From NCBI GenBank assembly GCA_045633005.1, contig JAZQXT010000022.1, forward strand, positions 1 through 55,737: a DNA stretch of 55,737 bases, written 5' to 3'. This stretch comes from CAG-390 sp045633005 (GTDB lineage: Bacteria; Bacillota; Clostridia; Oscillospirales; CAG-272). This document shows, in pieces, positions 1-8,020 of the stretch. Below the pieces are notes generated by a model. The model was not told where the DNA came from. It was given only the letters and a program-made list of their open reading frames with translations, and ran no database searches. Every line of letters begins with the position of its first letter. Positions within the stretch are counted from its first letter, which is position 1. A program made the position numbers and the translations under genes.

Positions 1-40
1 TTTAAGGTGATTTTTTTGTGAAGAATGCGTTTTAAAGAAC

Positions 41-76
41 AAAAGCGGAAGAAACTGCGTTTCTTCCGCTTTTTAC
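41..76. terminator. bidirectional hairpin terminator
   Basis: Two 14-base arms (AAAAGCGGAAGAAA and its complement) enclose a 5-base loop. The right arm runs into a T-rich tract and the left arm starts with an A-run, so the structure could end transcription from either side. It lies downstream of the DUF1576 gene, past a hairpin array. A near-copy occurs at 40533-40570 in the same relation to another gene end. Confidence 0.7.
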
Positions 77-79
77 CTT

Positions 80-200
80 CATATTTGCCCGTAGGGCAAA
101 TGCATCATGCGGCGAAGCCGTGCATCACGCGCGAAGCGCGCATCATATTTGCCGCAAGGCAAATGCATCATTGTGAAAACGCGGCGCGTTTTCACTCGTC
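80..200. repeat. hairpin array 1 (tri-loop palindromes with ATCA linkers)
   Basis: Short palindromes follow each other: TTTGCCC/GGGCAAA, CGGC/GCCG, GCGC/GCGC, TTTGCC/GGCAAA and GTGAAAACGC/GCGTTTTCAC. Each has a loop of about three bases and they are separated by a TGCATCA-like linker. The last hairpin contains the stop codon of the DUF1576 gene in its right arm. The order and sequence are almost repeated at 40571-40691. A cluster of hairpins at a gene 3' end could protect mRNA or act as a compound terminator; function is inference. Confidence 0.75.
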
Positions 201-1619
201 GTCTTCGTGCTTCGGCTCGACCTTGTAAAAATCAAGCAAGGGAATCAGTATCAGCGCGGAAAGTCCCGCCGTAAAGCCGCCGTTGTACAGCACGAAGCCG
301 CCGTGCATATTGGCGGTAACGGTGCATATCGTCGCGCTGAGCATTCCCGCGATAACGCCGTAGCGGAAGCCGTATTTGCCCGCGATGGGGCAAAGCCCCG
401 TGGCAAAGGCGAGTCCGTTGATATACGCTTGCGTGGACAGCGTCCACGGGATGTCAAGCCCCGAAACAAGACAGATGGCGATAACGCTCACCCAAAGCGC
501 CAAGTACCCGACGGCGATGGGAAGGACGTTGCGCGGGTGCTGTCCGTCCGCCGAAAAGGTCAAGGCGGCAAAGACCACGCCCACCGACGCGCCCGTAAAG
601 CCCACGCCGCGCGGAAGCGCGGGGAATATTTCGGGCAGAACGAAAACGATATTCAGATACGCAACGAAGAGCAGTCCGTAGACGGCAATGTTTATCATAC
701 AAAGCGGCATACCGAACTTGTCGGCAAAATCCTTGCCGTAGCCCGTGCATTTTATAAGCTCTTTGTACTCGCGCACGCGCCCCTTCCTCAAAATAACGCC
801 CGCGATGAGATTTGCGGCAAAGAAAACGATGAAAAATACGTTCATAAAGCCGCGATATGCGTAAGGACGTGCAAGATATTCGGCGTTGTCAATGGGCGTG
901 GCGGGCGGCGCGTCGATGCCGAGCGTGTTGTACATAAAGGCGTAGATGAAAATGCCGAGCATACCTATGGCAAGTCCCGCCTTGTAGAGATTGTAGCCTC
1001 TGTGCATAGCGGTTGTGCCCGGCAAAAGCGGCAGAACGATAAAGCCGACGGCGATGCCGCAAACGACGGCGATGGTAAGACCTATCCAATTTATCCTTGC
1101 GACGTTGGGGTCGTAGTTGCCCACGGAATAACGGAAAAGCACCTCGCTGACAAAGGGCGCAAGGGCGGTGGCGAAAAACGCGACGTGAATGTTTTCCGAG
1201 ACCTTTTTCTTCATAACGGCGCAGTAGAGCAAAACACCGATGAAGGGCGGCCACATATTCAGAAAATTCAGCCCGTAAAAGCCGTGCGCGACGATGAGCA
1301 TATAGCCCGCGAGGGTCGTGGCATTGGTGTGTACCTTGCAAACGTATATGACGGCGTTTGCAAGAAGACCGCAAACGGCGGTGTTAAAAAGCGTGCTTCC
1401 AAGCCCGCCGAGCGCGAAATAGTCGGTGATGAGCTTGCTTGGCGAGGTGAGAATGTGGCGCAGATTGTCGAAAAAATCCCACTCTTTCGTATAAATGACC
1501 GCGATGGGCGCGGCGAGCAGGAAAAAAAGGCTGACGAAAAGCGCGTAAAGGCGAATTATTTTTTCGTTCGACGTGCTTTTCATCTCCGCTTGAGCGGCGG
1601 CAAAGGACGGATCGGTCAT
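192..1619 (-). CDS. DUF1576 family multi-pass membrane protein
   Basis: The 475-residue product resembles the DUF1576 family, whose function is not established. It has about a dozen hydrophobic segments spread over the whole length, with a short charged N-terminus and a KHEDDE tail. The start is the ATG preceded by AAGGAG seven bases upstream; the reading frame is open further upstream, but that part has no ribosome binding site and overlaps a terminator hairpin. It is transcribed alone, with a 17-bp stem hairpin on its 5' side and a hairpin array on its 3' side. GC-rich codon use matches the host genes at the right end of the window. A transporter-like role is possible but not shown. Confidence 0.8.
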   Translation of the reverse strand: MTDPSFAAAQAEMKSTSNEKIIRLYALFVSLFFLLAAPIAVIYTKEWDFFDNLRHILTSPSKLITDYFALGGLGSTLFNTAVCGLLANAVIYVCKVHTNATTLAGYMLIVAHGFYGLNFLNMWPPFIGVLLYCAVMKKKVSENIHVAFFATALAPFVSEVLFRYSVGNYDPNVARINWIGLTIAVVCGIAVGFIVLPLLPGTTAMHRGYNLYKAGLAIGMLGIFIYAFMYNTLGIDAPPATPIDNAEYLARPYAYRGFMNVFFIVFFAANLIAGVILRKGRVREYKELIKCTGYGKDFADKFGMPLCMINIAVYGLLFVAYLNIVFVLPEIFPALPRGVGFTGASVGVVFAALTFSADGQHPRNVLPIAVGYLALWVSVIAICLVSGLDIPWTLSTQAYINGLAFATGLCPIAGKYGFRYGVIAGMLSATICTVTANMHGGFVLYNGGFTAGLSALILIPLLDFYKVEPKHEDDE

Positions 1620-1650
1620 AGCTACTCCTTGAGCATTCGGCTTATTAGAT

Positions 1651-1687
1651 ATAGTAAAGCGGTAGCCGCAGGCTACCGCTTTACTAT
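1651..1687. terminator. 17-bp perfect stem terminator
   Basis: ATAGTAAAGCGGTAGCC and its exact complement flank a three-base loop. It sits between the HipA-like gene stop and the DUF1576 start. On the minus strand it can end the hipBA-like transcript, although the T-run is short. Its style (long perfect stem, three-base loop) matches the palindromes of the hairpin arrays. Confidence 0.6.
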
Positions 1688-1707
1688 AGCACATTTTCAA
1701 ACAAAAA

Positions 1708-2607
1708 TCAAGACTTTGCGACAGCTTGCTCGTAAGCCGGAAGCAAAATTTTCTTATACCGAGCATTGATATACGTCTTGTAAAAATCCTTTTGCAAATC
1801 GGAGATATACGGCGTTTCATCAATAAAAGCTTCGAGCTGCCCCATATCGATCTTAGGCACGATCCGCACGACTGCTTCATTACAATCGGCATATTCGCCC
1901 GACGTAAGAAAATCATAATAGCTGACCTTTTTGCCGTCGAGCTTGATAGCCGAGGTCGGAAAACGGTAAATGCGCGCATTCAGCTCGTTTTCATTGGTTA
2001 GGATGCTTCGCATAATATTTTCATCCGCCTGTGCAAGAAGGCAGCTTCCGCAATCGAAAACGGGTGCGATTTCAGCCGTGTCGGTCTGTGCATCGTAAAG
2101 AAATCCCCAATTCCCGTTGTGGCGGTCAAAGTTTCCGAGCAAAGCGTCCACTACAAAGACGTTCCAAAAGTGCTCAAGTAGCTTTTGGGGATTTACGAAC
2201 TGTTGCTTTTCAATGGATTCCAAAACGTCAGATAGCTCAGTTCCGCTGCCGCCGTGCTCGGAATCAATTATCGTGTTTTTAATAGAGCAGAAGTCGTAAA
2301 ACGTCTTTGAGTCAGCGGTGAAATCGCCGCAAGCGCAGACCACCTTCTCCTTGCCGTTCACCGTAAAAACTCCGAGCATAGTTTGCTGTGCGGGAATGCC
2401 GAGCATATTAAAGATGCTGCTTCCGATATGCTCACTTATACAGCTGTTGGTATATGACAGCGACGTCAGCTTTTGCGTAGCGGAGGGAGGAAATTTCAGC
2501 ATATACTGCTTGCCCTTGTATTCAACTGCTATCTTTTTTCCGTTTGCTCCGTTGTATGCCTTGCCGAGAATCCTTTTGCAAGACGTAAAATCTATTCTTT
2601 CGGTCAT
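1708..2607 (-). CDS. HipA/CtkA-like kinase, putative toxin
   Basis: The 299-residue product looks like the HipA-related kinase fold. It carries N159-F-D161-R-H163-N-G-N166, which matches the catalytic loop of HipA-type kinases, and a later metal-binding Asp in APVFD185. HipA-family toxins phosphorylate cellular targets such as glutamyl-tRNA synthetase; the target here is unknown. The start is the ATG that overlaps the upstream HTH gene stop as ATGA, which indicates coupled translation. At about 300 residues it is shorter than E. coli HipA (about 440) and closer to the short CtkA-like branch. With the upstream HTH gene it forms a classical two-gene toxin-antitoxin layout. Confidence in the kinase fold is good; toxicity is inferred. 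Confidence 0.75.
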   Translation of the reverse strand: MTERIDFTSCKRILGKAYNGANGKKIAVEYKGKQYMLKFPPSATQKLTSLSYTNSCISEHIGSSIFNMLGIPAQQTMLGVFTVNGKEKVVCACGDFTADSKTFYDFCSIKNTIIDSEHGGSGTELSDVLESIEKQQFVNPQKLLEHFWNVFVVDALLGNFDRHNGNWGFLYDAQTDTAEIAPVFDCGSCLLAQADENIMRSILTNENELNARIYRFPTSAIKLDGKKVSYYDFLTSGEYADCNEAVVRIVPKIDMGQLEAFIDETPYISDLQKDFYKTYINARYKKILLPAYEQAVAKS

Positions 2608-3023
2608 ACCGTTTGCCCCCATAAAAACTTTTGCCTGAGATAATCAGCGTGCGCGGGCGTGATAGCGCCGTCGCTTATCTCGGCGGCATTGATACTGCCG
2701 TACAGCTCTCCCCACAAGCAATCGAGAAGCGTCGAGCCGTTTTTGAGCGCTTCTTTATATGCATCGAGGTCGTTTTGCAAATAATTCGGCAGTCCGTATT
2801 CGTATGAACGCTCTATACTGATTTCGGGCATTGCGGATTCGAGCAAAATTTCCATCGATACGGAAAGCGCCTTTGCCAGCTTATATAACGTTTCTCCCGA
2901 ACACTTTTCGATGCGCGTCTTTCCGCTGCATATATCGTTAAGCGTTGCGTGTGGAACACCGCTGAGCTTGGCAAGTCTGTATTTTGTCATACCGCTTTCG
3001 GTAATTATTTCGTTGATGCTCAA
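2604..3023 (-). CDS. XRE-family HTH protein, putative HipB-like antitoxin
   Basis: The 139-residue product has an N-terminal XRE helix-turn-helix (MTKYRLAKLSGVPHATLND), then a helical C-terminal part. A TTG start is chosen because AGGTG lies six bases upstream and because a consensus promoter ends just before it; the longer frame would start upstream of that promoter. It overlaps the kinase gene by four bases (ATGA). The palindrome in its promoter spacer suggests autorepression, as is usual for HipB. Its role as antitoxin follows from gene order and is not proven. Confidence 0.75.
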   Translation of the reverse strand: MSINEIITESGMTKYRLAKLSGVPHATLNDICSGKTRIEKCSGETLYKLAKALSVSMEILLESAMPEISIERSYEYGLPNYLQNDLDAYKEALKNGSTLLDCLWGELYGSINAAEISDGAITPAHADYLRQKFLWGQTV

Positions 3024-3041
3024 TTTTATCACCTCACCTAT

Positions 3042-3070
3042 ATTATATCGGTATACCGAAATAATGTCAA
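3042..3070 (-). promoter_or_regulatory. consensus promoter with palindromic operator for the hipBA-like pair
   Basis: On the minus strand TTGACA is followed by a 17-base spacer and TATAAT, a full sigma-A consensus. The spacer and -10 carry an imperfect palindrome centred on CGGTATACCG. The predicted transcript would start only about 13 bases before the TTG codon, inside the double AGGTG ribosome binding region. A repressor bound to the palindrome would block polymerase directly. Confidence 0.8.
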
Positions 3071-3114
3071 TAGGATTTTGTAAATGTATTTTATTATTCG
3101 GCATAACCCCACTA

Positions 3115-3162
3115 CTTTTGCGCTTAATATAAAAAAGTTTTTCGGTTTATAATCGCAAAACT
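3115..3162. repeat. left copy of a 48-bp direct repeat flanking the DUF4143 ATPase gene
   Basis: This sequence starts CTTTTGCGCTTAATATAA and ends in CGCAAAACT. It differs at only a few positions from the copy at 4480-4527, on the other side of the ATPase gene. Its second half also pairs with an inverted copy at 3175-3201, giving a 27-base-arm hairpin just ahead of the ATPase promoter. Confidence 0.75.
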
Positions 3163-3174
3163 GCGAAAATTTGC

Positions 3175-3201
3175 ATAGTTTTGCGATTATAAACCGCAAA
3201 A
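3175..3201. repeat. inverted arm of the ATPase-upstream palindrome
   Basis: AGTTTTGCGATTATAAACC followed by GCAAAACT is the near-perfect reverse complement of bases 3136-3162. The arms end four bases before a -35 element, so the structure could act as an operator or as an upstream terminator for the ATPase gene. Confidence 0.7.
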
Positions 3202-3204
3202 CTA

Positions 3205-3233
3205 TTGATTTTTGCTTTTGGTTGTGGTATACT
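3205..3233 (+). promoter_or_regulatory. promoter of the DUF4143 ATPase gene
   Basis: TTGATT, a 17-base spacer and TATACT match the sigma-A consensus at 10 of 12 positions. The GGAGGTGA ribosome binding site and ATG follow within 25 bases. Confidence 0.7.
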
Positions 3234-3255
3234 ATTATCGACGGAGGTGATCGCA

Positions 3256-4467
3256 ATGATACACAGACCTTTATACGTTGATAAAATTATGGCGTACACC
3301 GACACGCCTTTCGTAAAAATTCTCACGGGAGTTCGGCGCTGCGGCAAGTCCACCATACTCAAAATGATTATGGAAAAACTGAATACCGAGCGCGGTGTTC
3401 CCTCGGAACGTATCCTTTCCTACCGCTTTGACTCGATGGAATATGAGGATATGACAGCAAAGCAGATCTACGCCGATATCAAATCCCGCCTTGCTCCCGA
3501 TGCCAAGACCTATCTTTTTCTCGATGAGGTTCAGGAAATCAACGGTTGGGAGAAGATCGTCAACTCTCTTTCGGCAGACTTTAACGTGGATATTTACGTT
3601 ACAGGCTCCAACTCCCGTATGATGTCCTCGGAAATTTCCACCTACTTGACTGGCAGATATATAGCCTTTAGAATCTACACTCTTTCCTTCGCCGAGTACT
3701 TGACCTTCAAATCCGCATACGCCGCCGTCGGCTCTCCCCGTGAGGAGCTTGCGAATTATATCAAGCTCGGCGGCTTCCCCGCAACGCATCTGCAAAGCTT
3801 TACGGCGGACGAGATCTATACCATCGTAAGAGATATTTATAATTCCACGGTGTTCTCGGATATCGTAAAGCGCAATCAGGTTCGCAAGGTCGATCAGCTT
3901 GAGCGTGTGGTCAAATACACCTTCGGCAACGTGGGCAACACCTTCTCGGCAAAATCCATATCCGACTATCTCAAAGCCGAGAAAAGAACGCTCGACCACG
4001 AGACCGTCTACAGCTATCTTGAAAAGCTTGAAAAGGCATACCTTTTGCACCGTTGCTCACGCTACGATATGCAAGGCAAGGAAGTCCTCAAAACGCAGGA
4101 GAAATTCTACCTTGCCGACACCGCTCTGCGCTACAGCGTTCTCGGCTACAACACCGATACCGTTGCCGCAAGCCTTGAAAACGTGGTTTACTTGGAGCTT
4201 TGCCGCCGTGGTTATACCGTAAATATCGGCAAGACCGCAGATGGTGAGATCGACTTCGTCGCAACCCGCGGGGGCGAAAAGCTTTATATTCAGGTCACCC
4301 AAGAGATAAAATCCGAAAAGACCGAGCATAGAGAATACGACCGCCTACTTGCCATTTCGGACAATCACCCCAAGTACGTTCTCTTGACGGATGATTTCGC
4401 AGGGGGCAACTACCAAGGCATCAAGACGATGCACGTGGCAGACTTTCTGCTTTCGGATGAATATTGA
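3256..4467 (+). CDS. AAA ATPase with DUF4143 C-terminal domain
   Basis: The 403-residue product has a Walker A motif GVRRCGKST near residues 25-33, a Walker B FLDEVQ near 90, and a C-terminal DUF4143 region ending in a restriction-endonuclease-like fold signature (GEIDFVATRGGEKLYIQV, D then QV). This is a widespread prokaryotic family (COG1373 type) whose substrate is not established. The start is the ATG with GGAGGTGA five bases upstream; a longer frame would begin within the promoter. The gene stands alone between two copies of a direct repeat with palindromic ends, suggesting it travels as a self-contained cassette. Its GC content lies between that of host and island genes. Confidence 0.85.
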   Translation: MIHRPLYVDKIMAYTDTPFVKILTGVRRCGKSTILKMIMEKLNTERGVPSERILSYRFDSMEYEDMTAKQIYADIKSRLAPDAKTYLFLDEVQEINGWEKIVNSLSADFNVDIYVTGSNSRMMSSEISTYLTGRYIAFRIYTLSFAEYLTFKSAYAAVGSPREELANYIKLGGFPATHLQSFTADEIYTIVRDIYNSTVFSDIVKRNQVRKVDQLERVVKYTFGNVGNTFSAKSISDYLKAEKRTLDHETVYSYLEKLEKAYLLHRCSRYDMQGKEVLKTQEKFYLADTALRYSVLGYNTDTVAASLENVVYLELCRRGYTVNIGKTADGEIDFVATRGGEKLYIQVTQEIKSEKTEHREYDRLLAISDNHPKYVLLTDDFAGGNYQGIKTMHVADFLLSDEY

Positions 4468-4479
4468 CACATATCCTCG

Positions 4480-4527
4480 CTTTTGCGCTTAATATAAAAA
4501 AGTTTTGCGGTTTATAACCGCAAAACT
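4480..4527. repeat. right copy of the ATPase-flanking repeat; its end is also a terminator-like palindrome
   Basis: The same 48-bp sequence as at 3115-3162, here with a self-complementary 3' half (AGTTTTGCGG ... CCGCAAAACT). This is followed by a run of T, so it probably terminates the ATPase transcript. Direct repeats on both sides make precise excision of the cassette conceivable. Confidence 0.7.
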
Positions 4528-4548
4528 TTTTTTGACGCTGGGCATCTC

Positions 4549-5100
4549 TCACTCTATCACCGATATCTCCGCTTTCGTCAGCACGTCCTCGGCGGATATC
4601 ATATTCACGTCAAGGTTCATTGCGCGATAGGCTTTCGTTTGGCTTATGCCGTAAAAATTCTTGGCAAGCACCTTGACGTATTCGTAGCCGAAATCGGCAA
4701 ATATCGGGCCGCCCGAGGTCGTAACGTAGGTCAGGCTTTTCGCCTTGCAAAGCCCGTGGGGTCTGCCGCCGATATATTCAAACGTGATCCCCGCCACCGT
4801 GATCTGCTCAAGATACGCCTTGAGGAGCGCGGGGAAGGAAAGGTCCCAAAACGGCGCGGCAATAACTATCTCGTCCGCATCGGCAAATTGCCTTGCGTAG
4901 CGGAGCATCGGGTCGTCCTTGCACCCACCGCGCACCAAGCCATCGCGTTTTTCGAGAAGCTCGCGGTTCAGCGGAACGATATTTTCTTCATTCAAATTTA
5001 CTTCTACTACCTCGTAGGGCGTATTGCTTAAAATATTTTTTGCAAGCACGAGCGTTCTTGAGTTTTCTCTCACGCACGCGTTGATAAACAAAATCGACAT
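4549..5100 (-). CDS. flavodoxin-fold NAD(P)H-dependent oxidoreductase (NQO1/azoreductase-like)
   Basis: The 183-residue product has the Flavodoxin_2 type start (MSILFINACVRENSRT), where the Ser/Arg loop binds FMN phosphate. It also has the APFWDLSFPALLKAYLEQI segment and a TTSGGP loop typical of FMN-dependent quinone or azo reductases. It would transfer hydride from NAD(P)H via FMN in the cytoplasm. The start is the ATG with AAAGGAG seven bases upstream. It lies 13 bases behind the acyltransferase-like gene, so the two are co-transcribed. The substrate is unknown. Confidence 0.8.
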   Translation of the reverse strand: MSILFINACVRENSRTLVLAKNILSNTPYEVVEVNLNEENIVPLNRELLEKRDGLVRGGCKDDPMLRYARQFADADEIVIAAPFWDLSFPALLKAYLEQITVAGITFEYIGGRPHGLCKAKSLTYVTTSGGPIFADFGYEYVKVLAKNFYGISQTKAYRAMNLDVNMISAEDVLTKAEISVIE

Positions 5101-5113
5101 AAATTTTCTCCTT

Positions 5114-6370
5114 TTATTGCGGAATTTTCGTATCGCACAGGGTATATCGCTCCTCACCGACGAGGCTTACGGGGATATCGAAATTCTTAAGTTGCTCGAC
5201 AAACGCATCAACGTAGCGCGTGCCGCGGCCGCTTTGCATAAAGTTTATAGAAAAATCCTCTCCCACGGTCATAACCTCGATAAGGAGCATATTCGGCGTG
5301 GATTTTTCCCCGATATAGGCGTGCAAGTCCTCAACGTAGCGGTCCATACCGCACCAATCCATTTTGCCGACGTAGCTGATGCCAAAGGTCTTGCCCTCGA
5401 TGCTGTTTTCAATATATTGCCGCATCGCGCGCTGTTTTTCGGCAAGGGGCGAAGCCTGTGGAAAAGCCGACACCAAGCGGTCAACTGCGCGAAGATCGTT
5501 TTCTACCTCACTGCCGAGGATGATCTGACCGCGGATGATCGTGTTTTGCACCTCTACGCGGCGTTCCTTTATCGCGGGCGAAAGCTCGACGGGGATGTAG
5601 CTGACGAGGCTGTGTCTGTTGGTCGGCGCGTTTATTGCCGCGCGGTATTGGTGCTGAACGTGCGCGACGACGGAGCCGTCAAGCTCGCCATCAAGTGCGC
5701 AAATGGCGCGGAAAAGCATCACCGACAAAAACGAAACGGGGCTTCCGTCAGAGGGGTTCGCCACGCCCATCATAGCACTTTGCGGAATGCGCAGGTGGTA
5801 AGCGTAAAGTCCTTGCGTATCAAACGCCGCGCTGTCAAGCGAATATACCCGCTTTGGCGCATTTTCCCGCACCGCCTCGCCGTCCGCAAGCGCGGGGGAG
5901 TCGGGGAAGGGGTAGGCGTATTCCGCGTCCGAGACGGGGGAGCTTGGCATCGGGATGCGCTTGGCGTTCAAGCCGTCCGCGCCGTATTTTGACGAAATAT
6001 AAAGGTACAGCACGCTCAAAAGCAGGGGGCAGATGCCCATACCGTCGGCGATATAGTGGCTCGCGTGCAAAAATATCCTTTTCCCCTCGCAGCCGAAAGC
6101 CAACAAATGCCCGCCGCTTTCCTTCGTGCCGAGCACGGCGCAGCGGTCGTCGTTGAATACGGGAACGGGCGCTTCGTTGAAATGCAGCTCTATGCACTCG
6201 CCGTTTTTTTGCGGAGAAACGCAAAAATAAGGGTAACGCTTCATCGCGGAATTGATAGCTTCGACAAGGCGGGCGTGCTCAACTTCGTCGCGCATGGTCA
6301 CGACGAGCTTAAAGGCGCTCGAAAAGCCCTCGTGCGCTCCGTATAAAAGAGGGTTTGGTCTGAAATTCAT
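5114..6370 (-). CDS. condensation-domain/acyltransferase-like protein (HxxxD family)
   Basis: The 418-residue product carries H105-Y-I-A-D109-G110, the HxxxDG active site shared by chloramphenicol acetyltransferase-fold enzymes such as condensation domains, alcohol acetyltransferases and PapA-like proteins. Length and N-terminal layout match stand-alone alcohol-acetyltransferase-like members. It would transfer an acyl group from a thioester to a hydroxyl or amine; the substrates cannot be read from the sequence. It starts at an ATG with AGGAG upstream and is the first gene of a two-gene operon with the oxidoreductase. No peptide-synthetase modules are nearby, so a stand-alone lipid or metabolite acyltransferase is more likely than a peptide synthetase part. 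Confidence 0.7.
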   Translation of the reverse strand: MNFRPNPLLYGAHEGFSSAFKLVVTMRDEVEHARLVEAINSAMKRYPYFCVSPQKNGECIELHFNEAPVPVFNDDRCAVLGTKESGGHLLAFGCEGKRIFLHASHYIADGMGICPLLLSVLYLYISSKYGADGLNAKRIPMPSSPVSDAEYAYPFPDSPALADGEAVRENAPKRVYSLDSAAFDTQGLYAYHLRIPQSAMMGVANPSDGSPVSFLSVMLFRAICALDGELDGSVVAHVQHQYRAAINAPTNRHSLVSYIPVELSPAIKERRVEVQNTIIRGQIILGSEVENDLRAVDRLVSAFPQASPLAEKQRAMRQYIENSIEGKTFGISYVGKMDWCGMDRYVEDLHAYIGEKSTPNMLLIEVMTVGEDFSINFMQSGRGTRYVDAFVEQLKNFDIPVSLVGEERYTLCDTKIPQ

Positions 6371-6464
6371 AAAAAATATCTCCTGATTTTAATACGCTAT
6401 ATTATACCACACGTCGCAGAATAAATCAAGGAAAAGCCGAAGCAAAAAGCCGCAGTCCTGAAAC

Positions 6465-7019
6465 TTATACTATCTCTGACAATTTGTTGATATCCTCAAA
6501 GCTATACCAATCCAAGCAATCAAGTTTTATTATTGTTTTTGAAAATGCGTCAAGTTGTTCACTGCTGTTTTTTTGAAATTCATCGGCTTCGATACCGAAA
6601 ACGCCGTCGTTCAATTCAACGACCTTATAGCAGGGATTGTGATTGTTTATCTTCAAATACGAAAACTTTTCACGAGCGATATCAACGATCAAAAGCAAAT
6701 TGCCAACTCCGCCCGTGGTCTTATCGCAAAAATGGGATAGCAAGAAAATGACGTCCCCCTTTTTACTTGCGGAGAAATTATCGGAAAAAGTGAGCTCTTT
6801 GTTTATATTCAAAACCAATTTGGGCGCTTCTTTATTTTTTAATATCGCCAAAAACCCTTGGTTCCAACACATTCTCACCTCTGCAATCGAGTAAATACAG
6901 CACAATGCGTCGCATTGAGTCAACGGATGGAATTTGTCATAAACAAAAGGAATTCTGTCACGAACGTCCCATCTCGGAAGAGAAGAAAAATCATACTTCC
7001 AATCATTTTCAATAGTCAT
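6465..7019 (-). CDS. uncharacterised cytoplasmic protein
   Basis: The 184-residue product is not recognised. It has no signal peptide or transmembrane segment and is moderately acidic with several aromatic residues. The start is the ATG with AAAGGAGTG upstream. It begins 19 bases after the stop of the XRE regulator gene, so the two probably form a two-gene operon. Small XRE-plus-unknown pairs are often toxin-antitoxin or immunity modules, but no known toxin signature is visible. Base composition is AT-rich, like the accessory region to the right. Confidence 0.6.
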   Translation of the reverse strand: MTIENDWKYDFSSLPRWDVRDRIPFVYDKFHPLTQCDALCCIYSIAEVRMCWNQGFLAILKNKEAPKLVLNINKELTFSDNFSASKKGDVIFLLSHFCDKTTGGVGNLLLIVDIAREKFSYLKINNHNPCYKVVELNDGVFGIEADEFQKNSSEQLDAFSKTIIKLDCLDWYSFEDINKLSEIV

Positions 7020-7038
7020 AGTTTCGCACTCCTTTGCT

Positions 7039-7317
7039 TCATTTGTGTCTATAGTCTGTTATAATCTGGACTATGTGAGAAACAAATTCGATCGGAAGTC
7101 CGTCGACGTTAATTGAATTTGTAGGTGTCAACCCCAAAAGATAATCGGTTGATACACAGAAAACTTTTGATAGTTTTATAAGCATTTCTATTGACGGCTG
7201 AATATTGTCGTTTTCCCAGTTCGAAATAGTTTGTTTTGTTACACCTAATTTTTGAGCTAATTTCACCTGTGACCAGCCAAAGGACATTCTTAATTCATAA
7301 ATGTTTTTACTTAACAT
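7039..7317 (-). CDS. XRE-family HTH regulator
   Basis: The 92-residue product is almost entirely an XRE helix-turn-helix domain (IYELRMSFGWSQVKLAQKLG, then VTKQTISNWEN), with a short tail. It is probably a DNA-binding repressor. The start is the ATG preceded by GGGGGTG; the longer frame has no ribosome site. It is divergent from the membrane zinc-ribbon gene. The shared intergenic region holds a palindrome in the rightward promoter that this protein may bind. Confidence 0.8.
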   Translation of the reverse strand: MLSKNIYELRMSFGWSQVKLAQKLGVTKQTISNWENDNIQPSIEMLIKLSKVFCVSTDYLLGLTPTNSINVDGLPIEFVSHIVQIITDYRHK

Positions 7318-7362
7318 AATTACACCCCCAAAAAATATTACAATACTATTATCACAAAACAC

Positions 7363-7391
7363 TTGACAAATACAAAATACTATAGTATACT
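7363..7391 (+). promoter_or_regulatory. promoter with ATACTATAGTAT palindrome
   Basis: TTGACA, a 17-base spacer and TATACT form a strong sigma-A promoter for the membrane zinc-ribbon gene. A perfect 12-base palindrome (ATACTATAGTAT) overlaps the spacer and -10, and a half-site AATACTAT recurs at 7342-7349 close to the divergent XRE gene. This is a likely operator for the XRE protein. Confidence 0.75.
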
Positions 7392-7440
7392 AATATTTGA
7401 CAACAATAAATTTGTCACAAATATTTATCGGAGGTATATT

Positions 7441-7992
7441 ATGGACTTTCTCAAAAATTTTAAAACCTACTTCAAGCGCATCAAAAAAACCGTTACCGAC
7501 ATTGAGGAACTGGATGCCATTGCAGCGGAAACAAAATTGTATATGATAGTTTCCCTTGCTCTAGCAACGATCCTCTTGGCTTTTTCATTCATTTTTTTCT
7601 CTCTTATGTGGCTGTTTTCTACTTTTGCTTTCGTTTCATTTGGTTTCTGTGTGTATTTTATATTGATTATGAATCTTTTAAAGCACGCCAGAGTAAATTT
7701 GATTAATTTAACCTGTGATAAATGCGGTTCCAGCTTAAAGAGAAGCGAGTCAGTGACTTGGGAAGAACTTGGTCGTGAAGAAAAAGTGACCAGTCAGGGG
7801 GGCACTGCAACCGCTAAATTGTACGTAACACTTAAAATTAGCTGTACGTGTCCTAAATGTGGAGCATTGAAAACATTTGTAGTAACGCTTTGCGTAGCGC
7901 AAGCAAGTGCCCACTCAAGAGGCATTGACGGCCGTGCATATCCTGCCGAAAAAATCGTAGAAGATTATTTTAACGGTAGAATTCATGTTTGA
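7441..7992 (+). CDS. small membrane protein with C-terminal zinc-ribbon-like motif
   Basis: The 183-residue product has a charged N-terminus and two adjacent hydrophobic segments near residues 33-55 and 58-80. A soluble C-terminal part carries two CxxC pairs (C92/C95 and C137/C140), consistent with a zinc ribbon facing the cytoplasm. No named family is recognised. The start is the ATG with CGGAGG upstream, chosen over an earlier ATG that lies in the promoter. It is divergent from the XRE regulator and ends before a strong terminator. A membrane sensor or effector controlled by the XRE protein is possible. Confidence 0.65.
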   Translation: MDFLKNFKTYFKRIKKTVTDIEELDAIAAETKLYMIVSLALATILLAFSFIFFSLMWLFSTFAFVSFGFCVYFILIMNLLKHARVNLINLTCDKCGSSLKRSESVTWEELGREEKVTSQGGTATAKLYVTLKISCTCPKCGALKTFVVTLCVAQASAHSRGIDGRAYPAEKIVEDYFNGRIHV

Positions 7993-8020
7993 GATAAAAC
8001 TGATTGGCGGATATTAAGTA

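Noticed and set aside
80..200. Hairpin array considered as a CRISPR array
   Set aside because: The repeated part is only a 5-7 base linker, the stems differ in sequence, there is no constant 24-37 base repeat, and no cas gene is nearby.
207..1769. A 520-codon plus-strand frame opposite the DUF1576 gene
   Set aside because: Low-complexity basic translation without motifs. The minus-strand gene has a ribosome site and membrane-protein pattern.
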